DNA from: a virus
Length of the DNA: 64,000 nucleotides
IMG/VR virus record: IMGVR_UViG_3300037155_000072
Location: 1 to 64,000 of that record
Direction: 5' to 3' (one strand)
Shown here one piece after another: positions 37,573-45,514 of this stretch. The translations under genes were made by a program, and so were the position numbers. The number at the start of each line of letters is the position of its first letter. The stretch's first letter is position 1. A model generated the notes under the pieces. The model ran no database searches, was not told the DNA's origin, and was given only the letters and a program-made list of their open reading frames with translations.

Positions 37573-37694
37573 AAAACGTAGGTGGTCAGTTCGTAGCGGC
37601 CGGAGTCCAGCCGGTAAATCGACACGTGGAAAAATTTCTTGGTGGGCTTGTCGCGGAGCGCGTCCTGGTTTTGCTGTTCGAATGTTCTAATCAG
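37569..37694 (-). CDS. Tiny protein, probable CTG start (41 aa)
   Basis: A protein-like frame (IRTFEQQNQDALRDKP, FFHVSIYRLDSGRYE) ends in TGA overlapping the SprT-like ATG (ATGA). The frame has no ATG or GTG before an upstream TAA. A CTG codon lies exactly 6 bases after a good -10 box, matching the leaderless spacing used elsewhere. Start choice is inferred from that spacing. Confidence 0.5.
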   Translation of the reverse strand: MIRTFEQQNQDALRDKPTKKFFHVSIYRLDSGRYELTTYVL

Positions 37695-37700
37695 GCTTAC

Positions 37701-37728
37701 AGAATACGCCCTCCCCGTTTAAACGCAA
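37701..37728 (-). promoter_or_regulatory. Leaderless-type promoter containing GTTTAAAC
   Basis: Minus strand: TTGCGT (37723-37728), 16 bp, TATTCT (37701-37706), 6 bases to CTG at 37694. The palindrome GTTTAAAC (37717-37724) sits between the boxes and overlaps the -35, so a protein binding it could block the promoter. Confidence 0.55.
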
Positions 37729-37766
37729 GAACTATTTTCGATTATTTTTATCCGTAATCATACAGA

Positions 37767-37794
37767 GGGCCGGATAAGTTTCCCTATCCGGCCC
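37767..37794. terminator. Hairpin after the 301-aa gene, possible terminator
   Basis: GGGCCGGATA and TATCCGGCCC are a perfect 10-bp inverted repeat with an 8-base loop, between the end of the 37856 gene and the next promoter. No long T-run follows on the minus strand, so it may be an RNA-stability hairpin rather than an intrinsic terminator. Confidence 0.5.
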
Positions 37795-37855
37795 CATTAG
37801 GTGCGTTATTTGTTATTCCCTCAGTTATCCAGGTCAAACCACGCCACACCGAAAA

Positions 37856-38761
37856 CTATGCGCCAAGAACCGACTTCGCGAAGTTCAGAAACTCCGGAGA
37901 ATTTTTTTGGTTCGGCACGCAGACTGGAATCCAGCTCTGCACTCCCGCGCCCCACTTCTCCTCCCGCGAAGAAAAAGCGTAGCTCCAGGTCGTGTAGCCT
38001 CCGGAGATTGCGCCAGTAAAGGGGTCGGTTTTCTTCTTCAGGCAGCCCATTACCCGAGCCGGGAACAGCACGCGCCTGGCGGCCGCGTTGTAGAGGGACC
38101 CTTTGAAGTTCCACATGGCCAGGGCGTAGAATTTGCCTTCCACCTCGAAAGTAAAGTCGGTCTCGTTATCCTTGGCAATTTCCGGCCGCTCAATCGCGAG
38201 CATGCAATCCGCCCCGCACTCGAAGCGTTTCATGCCGTCTTTTTCCTTGAGCTTCCATTCGTTGTAGTCCAAGGTGCCCCCACTGTCGCGGACTTCCTTT
38301 TCGGTTTTCACAATCGTGCCGCGAACGCCGCCCTCGAATTTCACCTTTTCGTAGTAGAGCGTATCCTTGAAGCCGAGCACGGTCATGATAACCGGAGCAG
38401 TAGCGGGACGCTCCAGGGTCTGGGTCTGGGTGTTCACCTTGCCGGGAACGAACAGCTCCACTTGCTTGCTGTAGACGATGGTTCCGTTTTCGAAACTCTC
38501 GGTCATACCGCCGAGATTCTGCACGAGGTTGAGCCGGGGCAGAATGATGTCCTTCATTTCCGGCAGCCGGTCACCGAGAAGGAGCCCGGACGAAGTTGCG
38601 GGAAGTTGTGATGCAGCCGGAGTAGGAGCGCCCGCACCGACCTGGGAGTCGGTATTTCTGACCACTCCGGCGGGAGTCGCTACGGGGGTTACGGTTGAAG
38701 CCACGTCCAACACTGCGTTAGCAGGAGTAGCGGGAGTTTTGTCGCTGAAGTTTACTTCCAT
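37856..38761 (-). CDS. Possible ssDNA-binding or recombination-associated protein
   Basis: 301 residues. An Ala/Pro/Thr-rich N-terminal 55 residues precede a compact beta-rich domain (LPRLNLVQNLG, FENGTIVYSKQVEL, FTFEVEGKFYALAMWNFKG) and an ending SPEFLNFAKSVL. It lies next to the DUF2800-like nuclease gene, and phage proteins of this size and place are often ssDNA-binding or annealing partners. No certain family match, so the role is inference. Confidence 0.5.
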   Translation of the reverse strand: MEVNFSDKTPATPANAVLDVASTVTPVATPAGVVRNTDSQVGAGAPTPAASQLPATSSGLLLGDRLPEMKDIILPRLNLVQNLGGMTESFENGTIVYSKQVELFVPGKVNTQTQTLERPATAPVIMTVLGFKDTLYYEKVKFEGGVRGTIVKTEKEVRDSGGTLDYNEWKLKEKDGMKRFECGADCMLAIERPEIAKDNETDFTFEVEGKFYALAMWNFKGSLYNAAARRVLFPARVMGCLKKKTDPFTGAISGGYTTWSYAFSSREEKWGAGVQSWIPVCVPNQKNSPEFLNFAKSVLGA

Positions 38762-38836
38762 ATATGTGCTTTTGTGTTTTGTGTTTTTGATTTACTATTT
38801 ACCAAAGTGTATCAGGATTTTTTCGTCTCACTACCT

Positions 38837-40060
38837 TTATTTTTTATCCTTCGCCCCCGCCACTCGAAGAAAAGTGAAATTGTCTCCCGGCTTAACGGAA
38901 CCGGATGACAACAGCTCTTTCTGAAACTGGTCCACCATGGCGGTCTTTTTCCCGCGCGGGGTTTTGTTCGAAATCGTTTCCTCGATGGGCGTCAAGTGGT
39001 AGTCTGCTTCCCGAGCCAGTTCCTCGGGAGTGAGATATTTCAGCGCGACCTGTTTGAAGATTTCGAGGTTATCGATTTTCCTTCGGCCGCCGCCTTGAGC
39101 CAAGGCGTAGCCCTCCGGCATATCGCACTTGCCCTGTAGCACGCGGTCAAGATTTCTCTGACGAAAACCATCAGCCCAGATTTTCACCACCGATGAAAGC
39201 GTCATTGCTAGCGCACTTTGGTGCGCGTCAAGGATGGTGTGCGAGTCTATCGAATCGGGGAATTCCAAAGGCGCGAACTTCTTCGCAATCTTCAGCGCGT
39301 TCGTCAGATGTATTGGACACTCCGCGATGTGGCGACAGAAGTTGCAGACCGGAACATACGGCGTCGCCATAGACCAATCGCCCTTTGCCAGCAGTCCCCG
39401 CGCCTTCCTGGCGCGGGCCACGACAGTTTGCACCCGCAGGTAGAGCTCCGGAACCATGGCCCTTGTAAAAAGTGCGTCAGTCAGGGAGTCTAAGGGCGGC
39501 TGCTTAAAGAAAAATCGAACTGCCCGGAGCCAGGGGTATTTTTTGAACAGGCCCAGCGCATAAGAGATACCCTGTAGGTTTTTGTCTGCATCTTCCACCG
39601 GCCACATGCCGAATTTCCAGTCATGAAGTTCACCGTAGAAAAAGGCACGGACGAGAAAAGCGTTGTCCACATATCCGGCCGTAGTCGCTTTGCAGTCGGC
39701 GAATTCACAGTCGTCAATCGGTAGGTAGACCTCGGTCAGCTCCTGGACAATATAGTCATCGGAGAGTCCGGCCTTGTTCGTGGGACTGGCCGAGTAAGCT
39801 TTGTTTGCCGCCTCCTGCAATTCAGCCCGGCGTTTCTCTCGAAAGTCAATGCACTCGGCGGCCGCGAGCGCGTCCTCGTCCGATATGCTGTTGTTGTCTT
39901 CTCCGCTCTCCACTACTCCGTGCGCTAGCGTCCCGGCTATGCTGCGTTCATTCTGCGAGTCCCGGCCCTGGTAGCACGGACATGCTTCTGTGTTCTGGAG
40001 CGTGGAGGGTGAAAATGGGTGGTGGCTGCGCTCTGTTGCTGATTCGGTGGGTGTGGTCAT
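38837..40060 (-). CDS. PD-(D/E)XK nuclease, DUF2800-like
   Basis: 407 residues. The nuclease signature appears as GYVDNAF (Asp 132) and HDWKFG (Asp 147, Lys 149). A later cysteine group (CNFCRHIAECP, about 238-248) resembles the iron-sulphur or zinc site of Cas4/AddB-type nucleases. SPSTLQNTEACPCY near the N-terminus is typical of the family start. Likely a recombination exonuclease working with the neighbouring protein. ATGA overlap couples it to the following HNH-AP2 gene. Confidence 0.75.
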   Translation of the reverse strand: MTTPTESATERSHHPFSPSTLQNTEACPCYQGRDSQNERSIAGTLAHGVVESGEDNNSISDEDALAAAECIDFREKRRAELQEAANKAYSASPTNKAGLSDDYIVQELTEVYLPIDDCEFADCKATTAGYVDNAFLVRAFFYGELHDWKFGMWPVEDADKNLQGISYALGLFKKYPWLRAVRFFFKQPPLDSLTDALFTRAMVPELYLRVQTVVARARKARGLLAKGDWSMATPYVPVCNFCRHIAECPIHLTNALKIAKKFAPLEFPDSIDSHTILDAHQSALAMTLSSVVKIWADGFRQRNLDRVLQGKCDMPEGYALAQGGGRRKIDNLEIFKQVALKYLTPEELAREADYHLTPIEETISNKTPRGKKTAMVDQFQKELLSSGSVKPGDNFTFLRVAGAKDKK

Positions 40061-40551
40061 ATTTTATTTAAAAGGGTGAAAGGTCCAAAAAACTTTTGGG
40101 CAGCGGCATTGTAGGCCCTGGCAGCGTCTTCTTCCGTTTGAAAACAGCCGAGGTAATATCGGCGTTTCTGGTGTTGAATTTGTGCCTGAAATGGGCCGTC
40201 TTTACGGTGGACGACGCCTTTAAATTTACTTGTGGTCGCGTCCAAGTGCTTCCGTGCGTTGGCCTGATTCTGGGAAGCTGTCGCTACTCGCAGGTTCCCT
40301 CGCCGATTTCGCAGGCCGTTAGAATCCCAGTGGTCAACCTCGACGGATGGGTCCGTTATTCCCAAGACCTCTCGGTGGAACATTCGTTTCGTGTATAGTC
40401 CCGAAGCGAGTCGGACCTTTCGGACGACATACCGAAGTCTACCTCCAGGCGGTGCCCAGGTAAACCAGTTAAACCGCTCCGCTAGCGGGCGGTCCCTCTC
40501 GTCGAAGAGGAAAACATGACCGCCCGCTAGTATCCTATAGGCTCCGCTCAT
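40057..40551 (-). CDS. HNH-AP2 homing-type endonuclease 2
   Basis: 164 residues. HNH core SVEVDHWDSNGLRNRRGNLR and AP2 domain SKFKGVVHRKDGPF ... YYLGCFQTEEDAARAYNAAAQKFFGPF. Shares the order of parts with the copies at 35780 and 42623 but has diverged in the AP2 region, so it may recognise a different site. Its own promoter lies upstream inside the end of the HTH gene. Confidence 0.9.
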   Translation of the reverse strand: MSGAYRILAGGHVFLFDERDRPLAERFNWFTWAPPGGRLRYVVRKVRLASGLYTKRMFHREVLGITDPSVEVDHWDSNGLRNRRGNLRVATASQNQANARKHLDATTSKFKGVVHRKDGPFQAQIQHQKRRYYLGCFQTEEDAARAYNAAAQKFFGPFTLLNKI

Positions 40552-40558
40552 TACCCCG

Positions 40559-40783
40559 CTACTCTACCCCAGTATCGGGACAAGCTACAACCCTTTTCAG
40601 GCCGGATTGAATTTTATAGAGCGCCTGCCGCTCTATCCGGCTAACCATCTGCTGGCTAATCCCCAGCCGCCGGGCCACCTCGGTTTGCGACATTACCTGG
40701 GTCAGTTTTGAAGCTAGAGCACCGCCAATCCGGAGCTGCTCTTTGAACCCGAAACTCTTCTGCGAGTTGCTCCGCGGTTTCAT
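40559..40783 (-). CDS. Helix-turn-helix DNA-binding protein
   Basis: 74 residues. QTEVARRLGISQQMVSRIERQAL (about 33-55) is a clear helix-turn-helix of the Cro/C1 or sigma region 4 type. Small single-domain regulators like this often control early promoters. Coupled by ATGA to the preceding gene; its 3' end contains the promoter of the next gene. Confidence 0.8.
   Translation of the reverse strand: MKPRSNSQKSFGFKEQLRIGGALASKLTQVMSQTEVARRLGISQQMVSRIERQALYKIQSGLKRVVACPDTGVE
40561..40590 (-). promoter_or_regulatory. Promoter of the second HNH-AP2 gene
   Basis: Minus strand: TTGTAG (40585-40590), 18 bp, TAGAGT (40561-40566), 9 bases to ATG at 40551. Same GGTTGTAG -35 form as other promoters; the spacing to the ATG is slightly longer. 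Confidence 0.5.
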
Positions 40784-41037
40784 GGATTTAGGAGTCGTGG
40801 CGCGATGCCCAAGTGAAGACCCCGCTCCACCAGCGTCCGAATCTGCGCGTTGGCCGGCCCGACCTCCTCGCGGAGGTTGCGAATAAACAGCTTTCGGTTT
40901 TCATCCGTGATTGACTCGTCGTTTTCGAGGTGGTCAATCCTGGCCTGCGCGGCGCGGGTCAGTGTGAGGAGCTCATGAATCCGGCGCGGGATGCGGCGGA
41001 TGCGGTTAGCTATTTGATGTTTTTGTATTCCAGTCAT
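40780..41037 (-). CDS. Coiled-coil hypothetical protein
   Basis: 85 residues, highly charged helices (RRIPRRIHELLTLTRAAQARIDHLEN). ATGA overlap with the HTH gene suggests joint expression. No family recognised. Confidence 0.6.
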   Translation of the reverse strand: MTGIQKHQIANRIRRIPRRIHELLTLTRAAQARIDHLENDESITDENRKLFIRNLREEVGPANAQIRTLVERGLHLGIAPRLLNP

Positions 41038-41095
41038 TAGTTTTTATGGGGCTTAGGGTGCTGGATGCCCCGTCCAGTTTTGTGTTTACCGAAAA

Positions 41096-41266
41096 TCAAT
41101 ATTTCTTCATCACCCGCTTCTCCGTCGGCGACCAGCCGTGGTCTACCGCGTTCAGCAACCGTTTTTGCGCGGCCGCCTTCTTAGGCGTGGTGGATTTTGA
41201 TTTTATTCCGTTCGGAGTCCGGACCTGGACTCGTCCCTTACCAACCGATTTTGTAGTTATAGGCAT
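41096..41266 (-). CDS. Small basic protein (56 aa)
   Basis: Frame from ATG 41266 to TGA at 41096-41098. The product is strongly basic (KSVGKGRVQVRTP, STTPKKAAAQKRLL) with a C-terminal helix (SPTEKRVMKKY); a nucleic-acid-binding peptide is plausible. A promoter with a perfect TTGACA lies 7 bases upstream, which decides between this frame and an open frame on the + strand (41046-41285) that has no signals. Confidence 0.65.
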   Translation of the reverse strand: MPITTKSVGKGRVQVRTPNGIKSKSTTPKKAAAQKRLLNAVDHGWSPTEKRVMKKY

Positions 41267-41273
41267 ACCCAAA

Positions 41274-41300
41274 AGTCTACATTAACAACATGAATGTCAA
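41274..41300 (-). promoter_or_regulatory. Leaderless-type promoter, TTGACA form
   Basis: Minus strand: TTGACA (41295-41300), 15 bp, TAGACT (41274-41279), 7 bases, ATG at 41266. The spacer is short for a standard sigma-70 promoter, but both boxes are good. Confidence 0.55.
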
Positions 41301-41398
41301 CCAAATCCAAATGATATTCCGAAGAATAATCCGGTCAGATACGTGGGTTCTGAGATTTTTCATGAGATTAAACGCAGATTCCTATATTTTTCTCGGTT

Positions 41399-42031
41399 TT
41401 AAGGTTCAAAAAGAATCTCCCTCGCGTGGTCTAAATAGTCCGGGGTATTTAAACACTTCAGACAAGGGTTCAGCCGAGTTCCCGGGACGAGGGTCGGGGG
41501 TAGCCACCAGAATATGTGACGAAACTCTACCCCGCAATAACTCCGAATGTATTCAACGGGTTGCCCGGTGCGATAACGAAGTAGCATAGCGCCGAATTCG
41601 TTTGTCGCCACATGAACCACCAAGTCCCGTTGGCGGACGCTGATTTGCGCTGGAACTCCGGACTGTTCGCAGAATCGGACTATGAGGGCGGCAAGGAGGA
41701 GAGTTGGCTTTGGGTCCTGGCCCTCATAGACGCGCAGCGAGGTGAATTCCCGGTTGGCCCCTGGGAGTATCGGGATTCGCTGTGCGTCCGCCGATAGCCG
41801 CGTTGCGCGTTTCAACTCTTTCCCCCGGAGGAAAGAGAGCACGGGCTTGTATCGGCGGACAATAGACGGGTAGGCTTCTTTGGCGTCGCGCACCAGGAAG
41901 TGAATCGTCTCACCACAGTCCTTCTCCCAGGCTGCCCGTAGCGCCCGGTGGTAGGCCGCCGTGACGCGGCAGAGGGTATTTGAATGGCTCAGCCGGAGGA
42001 GCTGGCCGAACGTGAGATTTGCGATATTCAT
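41399..42031 (-). CDS. Hypothetical protein (210 aa)
   Basis: Soluble mixed alpha/beta protein with no motif recognised; contains LLAALIVRFCEQSG and a C-terminal CLKC pair. ATGA overlap with a 30-residue membrane peptide gene upstream. Replication-module context only. Confidence 0.6.
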   Translation of the reverse strand: MNIANLTFGQLLRLSHSNTLCRVTAAYHRALRAAWEKDCGETIHFLVRDAKEAYPSIVRRYKPVLSFLRGKELKRATRLSADAQRIPILPGANREFTSLRVYEGQDPKPTLLLAALIVRFCEQSGVPAQISVRQRDLVVHVATNEFGAMLLRYRTGQPVEYIRSYCGVEFRHIFWWLPPTLVPGTRLNPCLKCLNTPDYLDHAREILFEP

Positions 42032-42120
42032 CTTTTACGCCATAACCAAATTGCGAACGCGACCTCCGCCGCTGCGACGGGGATTAGCATAACTAGAACT
42101 AAGCAGTCGAAATAACTCAT
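42028..42120 (-). CDS. Tiny membrane peptide (30 aa)
   Basis: ATG at 42120 overlaps the upstream stop (ATGA) and its TGA overlaps the downstream ATG (ATGA). Residues 5-26 are hydrophobic (CLVLVMLIPVAAAEVAFAIW) with a basic end WRKR. Coupling at both ends supports translation. Confidence 0.55.
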   Translation of the reverse strand: MSYFDCLVLVMLIPVAAAEVAFAIWLWRKR

Positions 42121-42365
42121 TCGAAAAACCTTTCCACGAGCGTATTGCGCGCGTCCTGCGAGTTGACCGACAACCAGCGGCGCACAAAGTCGGCCGCCAG
42201 CTTGGGGCGGAGGAACACCGTGTTCCTGAACTTCGCGGAGTGCAGGACGATGCCCCGCTTAGAGTCCCCGGACCAGGAGCAGAGCCGGTCAAAGTTATTT
42301 TCGGCCTTGACCGCTTTGACGGCGGCCCTACGGTTCATTTCTACGATTTCAGCGAGTGCGAACAT
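42117..42365 (-). CDS. Hypothetical protein (82 aa)
   Basis: Helical N-terminus (LAEIVEMNRRAAVKAVKAENN) and a compact C-terminal part. No family recognised. Lies 6 bases after the preceding gene in the operon. Confidence 0.6.
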   Translation of the reverse strand: MFALAEIVEMNRRAAVKAVKAENNFDRLCSWSGDSKRGIVLHSAKFRNTVFLRPKLAADFVRRWLSVNSQDARNTLVERFFE

Positions 42366-42371
42366 AGGATT

Positions 42372-42575
42372 TTAGTTCAGGTTGAGGAATGTTTCAGCGT
42401 CGCCAATCCAGCACGAGCAGCCGGGGGCGTTGTGGGCCGGGTGATTCGAGGGGAGATACGCGTTCTTCAGGAGCCAAGCGCCCTTGTTGCAGAGCTCGTC
42501 GTGGCGTTTGACTGCCAGCGCGCGGCGAAGCAGGACTTTCGCCTGCTCCAAAAGTTCGTTTTGTTTATCGTTCAT
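42372..42575 (-). CDS. Hypothetical small protein (67 aa)
   Basis: Helical N-terminus (QNELLEQAKVLLRRALAVKRHDELC) with a CSCW segment later. Begins a transcript: the ATG is 6 bases after a -10 box. No family recognised. Confidence 0.65.
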   Translation of the reverse strand: MNDKQNELLEQAKVLLRRALAVKRHDELCNKGAWLLKNAYLPSNHPAHNAPGCSCWIGDAETFLNLN

Positions 42576-42581
42576 GCCTAC

Positions 42582-42609
42582 ACAATATCAAACCCTGGCC
42601 CGATGTCAA
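42582..42609 (-). promoter_or_regulatory. Leaderless-type promoter, TTGACA form
   Basis: Minus strand: TTGACA (42604-42609), 16 bp, TATTGT (42582-42587), 6 bases, ATG at 42575. A GGTTGTAG element lies just upstream as well, so two -35-like elements overlap. Confidence 0.7.
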
Positions 42610-42622
42610 CACTCTACAACCT

Positions 42623-43135
42623 TTATTTTACGGTTGTAGTTGAGCTTATAGGGAAGTTAAGACGGGCGAATTCTCCGAAATACTTGAGGGCGGCACGGTC
42701 ATAGGCTCGGGCGGCCTCTTCTTCGGTAGAAAAGAGGCCCAAATGAATTGCGCCCTCGCGCGGTTGTAAGAGTGCCCTCCAGGGATTCAGTTGGCTCCCT
42801 GACCGACTTACGCCCTTGAACGCACTGGCACAGAGAGAAAACTTTCTCCGATTGCCTTGGTTTTGCGTCGGAGTTGCCTCCCGCAGGTTCGCGCGTCGAT
42901 TGTCCAAACCAATTCCGTCAATGTGGTCGGCCCGATTAATCCAGCCCCATCGTTGGGCTAAGTTTTGGTGCATAAGATACTGCCGCTGTCGCCCGTCTTC
43001 CAGACGCCGCTGCCGCCCCGCATAAAAATTCCCGTTCGGACGGCGCACAGCAAACCACTCCCATTGAGTTAAATATTCAAAACTATCGTCATCCACGATT
43101 GCCACCTGAGATTGAGTAAGGAGGATTGTATTCAT
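42623..43135 (-). CDS. HNH-AP2 homing-type endonuclease 3
   Basis: About 170 residues from the ATG at 43135, which overlaps the helicase stop (ATGA); a much longer upstream frame is antisense-type noise. HNH core [21 protein letters not shown]2 domain [20 protein letters not shown] ... [31 protein letters not shown] (in parts). Closest in sequence to the copy at 35780. Another insertion exactly at a gene junction. Confidence 0.9.
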   Translation of the reverse strand: MNTILLTQSQVAIVDDDSFEYLTQWEWFAVRRPNGNFYAGRQRRLEDGRQRQYLMHQNLAQRWGWINRADHIDGIGLDNRRANLREATPTQNQGNRRKFSLCASAFKGVSRSGSQLNPWRALLQPREGAIHLGLFSTEEEAARAYDRAALKYFGEFARLNFPISSTTTVK

Positions 43136-44703
43136 GTAAATTTTAGATTGTCGGGAGTTAAGTCGCCGTCTGTCAGAGCATCCAAACAGTTTAATTTTCC
43201 GACCAGACTTCGGTGCATTTTCACTTCTACCGTCCCAGCAGCAAAAATCACCCTGTAGTAGGACCGGCTCTTGCCATTTTCTCTTTGGAAGCGTCCAAAG
43301 ACTTGCTGGAGCGTCACGGCCGAGAAGCAGGGAGAAACCAACCCGACACGAGGAAAAGCCCCGTGTAGGTCGTGCAGAGAGAGGCAGACGCCCCCCGCTT
43401 CGGAGTTGACGAGGAGCGACCGGCATACGTTGTCTTGAAATAGGTCAACCGTTTTCTCACGAGTGCGAACCGACTCCGGGCTGCCGTCTATAATCCTGGC
43501 CTTCGGCAGTAATTTCTGGAGCTCTTCAATCGTTTGCCGGAAGTTCAGGAATATCGCCACTGAAAAGCCCTTATCCAGGTAATCCTGCGCGAGCTCGGTG
43601 AAAATGGGCACTTTCAGCAACTCCACCTCTTGCCGGAGCCGAAGGATTTTTGTCAGCGGATGCTCGGGGTCTTTATCCGCGTCCCGGCACTCGCGCAGGC
43701 GGCCCAGGGCCTCGGACATCTGCGAGTAGGCCCCGTTGATTTTCTCCGGGTCGTCAATGTCGTAGAGCTCGGCCTGGATGTCGCGTTCGGGGAAGCCGGG
43801 GATGTCTTCGGCGGTGACACGAACGCCGCGTTCGGGAATAATTGAGGCTCGGATTTGCGCCATCGTTTCTTGAAGCTCTGTTTGACCTCCGAAATATTTC
43901 CAACCATGCCAGCGAGGGTCGTAGCGGCAGCCAAAAGATTCGGCCCACCGTTTAAACGACGGGGAGCGAAGCTGGACGCCTAGCTTGGCCGGGCCAACCT
44001 TGTCCGCGTCTAGATTGTGCAAGTCGAGTAGGTATCCAAGCGCACGGAATTGTATCGGACTATGCGCCAACGTCGCGGAAAGCCCAAGGACTTTATGAGG
44101 GCCTCGTTTCGCTCCAATGAGCATGTCCGCATTAAGAGAATCGACGCCATTACATCGGTGTGTTTCATCGAAAATGATGGTTCCGATTGACGGATGAAAA
44201 CTAAAATGGCCGTAACGCGGAGCCCGGCGCTTGACGACGATGCAGTGTATCCCTCGTGGGTGATGCGGACACGGTTGCGGCTTAATAGGGTCAATCCGGC
44301 ACTGGCAAATCTCACAGTGCAGAAAAGTAGTCGGTTGAATATTCTCGTTGCTCCATTTTCCGAAAGGAGAACGGCCAGTCCGTAGCATCTCATAACCTAT
44401 GACACTGATTTTTTCTCCGAGGTATTCCGCTGCGCGTTCCCAGGAGGACCGAGCAATTTTCGGAGCGACCACCAAAGTAGGCAGCCCCAGACTGATTCCG
44501 ACAGCAGTGCCCACATACGTTTTGCCAGTCCCGGTCCCACTGCAATCGACGGCACTGCCTCGGGTTTGCAGCACGGCCCGCAGGTGCGAGAAGGGCGCGC
44601 GTTGGTGTGGTCTAAGTTTTTCATTCAGGTCCGAATTGCTTAGCAAGAGAATCCTCCTGGCACCATTCTGCGTGCTCGTTGGTGATTGTGCCGCAGGTAT
44701 CAC
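43132..44703 (-). CDS. Superfamily 2 (SNF2/DEAD-like) helicase
   Basis: Up to 523 residues. Motif [14 protein letters not shown], motif [11 protein letters not shown], motif [14 protein letters not shown], motif [18 protein letters not shown] and motif [11 protein letters not shown] show an ATP-dependent helicase/translocase, the type phages use for recombination-dependent replication. An internal Cys group ([19 protein letters not shown]) forms a zinc insertion. The listed ATG at 44703 overlaps the previous zinc-finger gene by 80 bases; a CTG at about 44625, overlapping its stop, may be the true start. Confidence 0.85.
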   Translation of the reverse strand: MIPAAQSPTSTQNGARRILLLSNSDLNEKLRPHQRAPFSHLRAVLQTRGSAVDCSGTGTGKTYVGTAVGISLGLPTLVVAPKIARSSWERAAEYLGEKISVIGYEMLRTGRSPFGKWSNENIQPTTFLHCEICQCRIDPIKPQPCPHHPRGIHCIVVKRRAPRYGHFSFHPSIGTIIFDETHRCNGVDSLNADMLIGAKRGPHKVLGLSATLAHSPIQFRALGYLLDLHNLDADKVGPAKLGVQLRSPSFKRWAESFGCRYDPRWHGWKYFGGQTELQETMAQIRASIIPERGVRVTAEDIPGFPERDIQAELYDIDDPEKINGAYSQMSEALGRLRECRDADKDPEHPLTKILRLRQEVELLKVPIFTELAQDYLDKGFSVAIFLNFRQTIEELQKLLPKARIIDGSPESVRTREKTVDLFQDNVCRSLLVNSEAGGVCLSLHDLHGAFPRVGLVSPCFSAVTLQQVFGRFQRENGKSRSYYRVIFAAGTVEVKMHRSLVGKLNCLDALTDGDLTPDNLKFT

Positions 44704-44827
44704 ATCTGGCTAGCGCCCCACACTTAGGGCATTCATATCCGTAGACGAATCGCTGAAGTCCAACGCCGATGTCTACTTCCTCGGCGCATTCTTCACAGCC
44801 CTCAAGGTTGCATCGGGGACACCTCAT
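44621..44827 (-). CDS. Double zinc-ribbon protein (68 aa)
   Basis: From ATG 44827, coupled by ATGA. Cysteine pairs CPRC, CEEC, CPKC, CDTC and a final HAEWC make two zinc-ribbon modules. Likely a nucleic-acid or protein-binding adaptor. It directly precedes the helicase gene. Confidence 0.65.
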   Translation of the reverse strand: MRCPRCNLEGCEECAEEVDIGVGLQRFVYGYECPKCGALARCDTCGTITNEHAEWCQEDSLAKQFGPE

Positions 44828-45027
44828 GGGACTCCTAAACACACGTGGGGGCCAAAGCAGTTGCACAATGGGCAGGGCTCATCGCGAAAAACGGTGGGTC
44901 CGAGAATCTTGGGCACCTTGTCGAGCTCCGGCTCGCGGTTCTCGTCTTTGAATTTATAGGTTCCTGGGGCGCGGTTGGTTTCACCGGGCGACGCGTCGTT
45001 GTTGTCGATTGCAGTTTTTTCACTCAT
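44824..45027 (-). CDS. Small acidic protein with cysteine cluster (67 aa)
   Basis: Charged N-terminus then EPCPLCNCFGPHVC near the end, a possible zinc site. ATGA overlap with the double zinc-ribbon gene. A GTGACTACTGATT sequence, related to the GTAACTAC motif of late genes, lies just before its ATG. Confidence 0.55.
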   Translation of the reverse strand: MSEKTAIDNNDASPGETNRAPGTYKFKDENREPELDKVPKILGPTVFRDEPCPLCNCFGPHVCLGVP

Positions 45028-45040
45028 AATCAGTAGTCAC

Positions 45041-45115
45041 TCAGTCAAGGTCGTGGAGCACCCCAAAGTAGAACGCGAGCAGGAAGACGAAAAGCGCGAG
45101 GTGCCAGAGGTGCAT
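45041..45115 (-). CDS. Tiny membrane peptide (24 aa)
   Basis: ATG at 45115 shares a base with the upstream stop (TGATG). Nearly the whole peptide is hydrophobic (LWHLALFVFLLAFYFGVL). Short, so uncertain, but it repeats the pattern of tiny membrane peptides in this operon. Confidence 0.35.
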   Translation of the reverse strand: MHLWHLALFVFLLAFYFGVLHDLD

Positions 45116-45339
45116 CAGTTTCTAGAAAAGTCCTGGGGTTCGCCCCAGCCAATTCGTTTCGACGCTTCCACGAACGCGTTCACGTCTTTGTGCCTCAGCT
45201 CGCGCAGCCGGACCAACCAATACTGACCAGTCTCACCGCACACCCATTGCTCGCCGGGCTTGGCGAACCTAACCACAGCGAGGAGTTGCTCTACTCCTTT
45301 GGCGTCGATGGTTGCTTTATTTTCGGGCGTCAGGTCCAT
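45115..45339 (-). CDS. Hypothetical protein (74 aa)
   Basis: Compact alpha/beta appearance (VEQLLAVVRFAKPGEQWVCG, VRLRELRHKDVNAFVEASK). ATG one base after the preceding small membrane gene. No family recognised. Confidence 0.6.
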   Translation of the reverse strand: MDLTPENKATIDAKGVEQLLAVVRFAKPGEQWVCGETGQYWLVRLRELRHKDVNAFVEASKRIGWGEPQDFSRN

Positions 45340-45340
45340 A

Positions 45341-45514
45341 TTAGTCCGGCGACTGCGAGCCTCTAAAATCCTCCCGGATTACAAACCACATCAGCACGAG
45401 AACGACCACCACGAGACTCCCCACGAAAACGGGAAAGCACTCGTAAGCGACGGCCCCTAACCCCAGTAGCGTTCCCATAACGCAAGAAGCCTTAATTCCA
45501 GGTGTAATTTTCAT
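45341..45514 (-). CDS. Small membrane protein (57 aa)
   Basis: ATG at 45514 overlaps the upstream stop (ATGA). Two hydrophobic segments (SCVMGTLLGLGAVAY and FVGSLVVVVLVLMWFVI) followed by a charged tail. No family recognised; coupling supports translation. Confidence 0.6.
   Translation of the reverse strand: MKITPGIKASCVMGTLLGLGAVAYECFPVFVGSLVVVVLVLMWFVIREDFRGSQSPD

Noticed and set aside
41046-41285. 79-codon + strand frame
   Set aside because: The opposite strand encodes a basic 56-residue protein with a TTGACA promoter at the leaderless spacing; the + frame has no signal.
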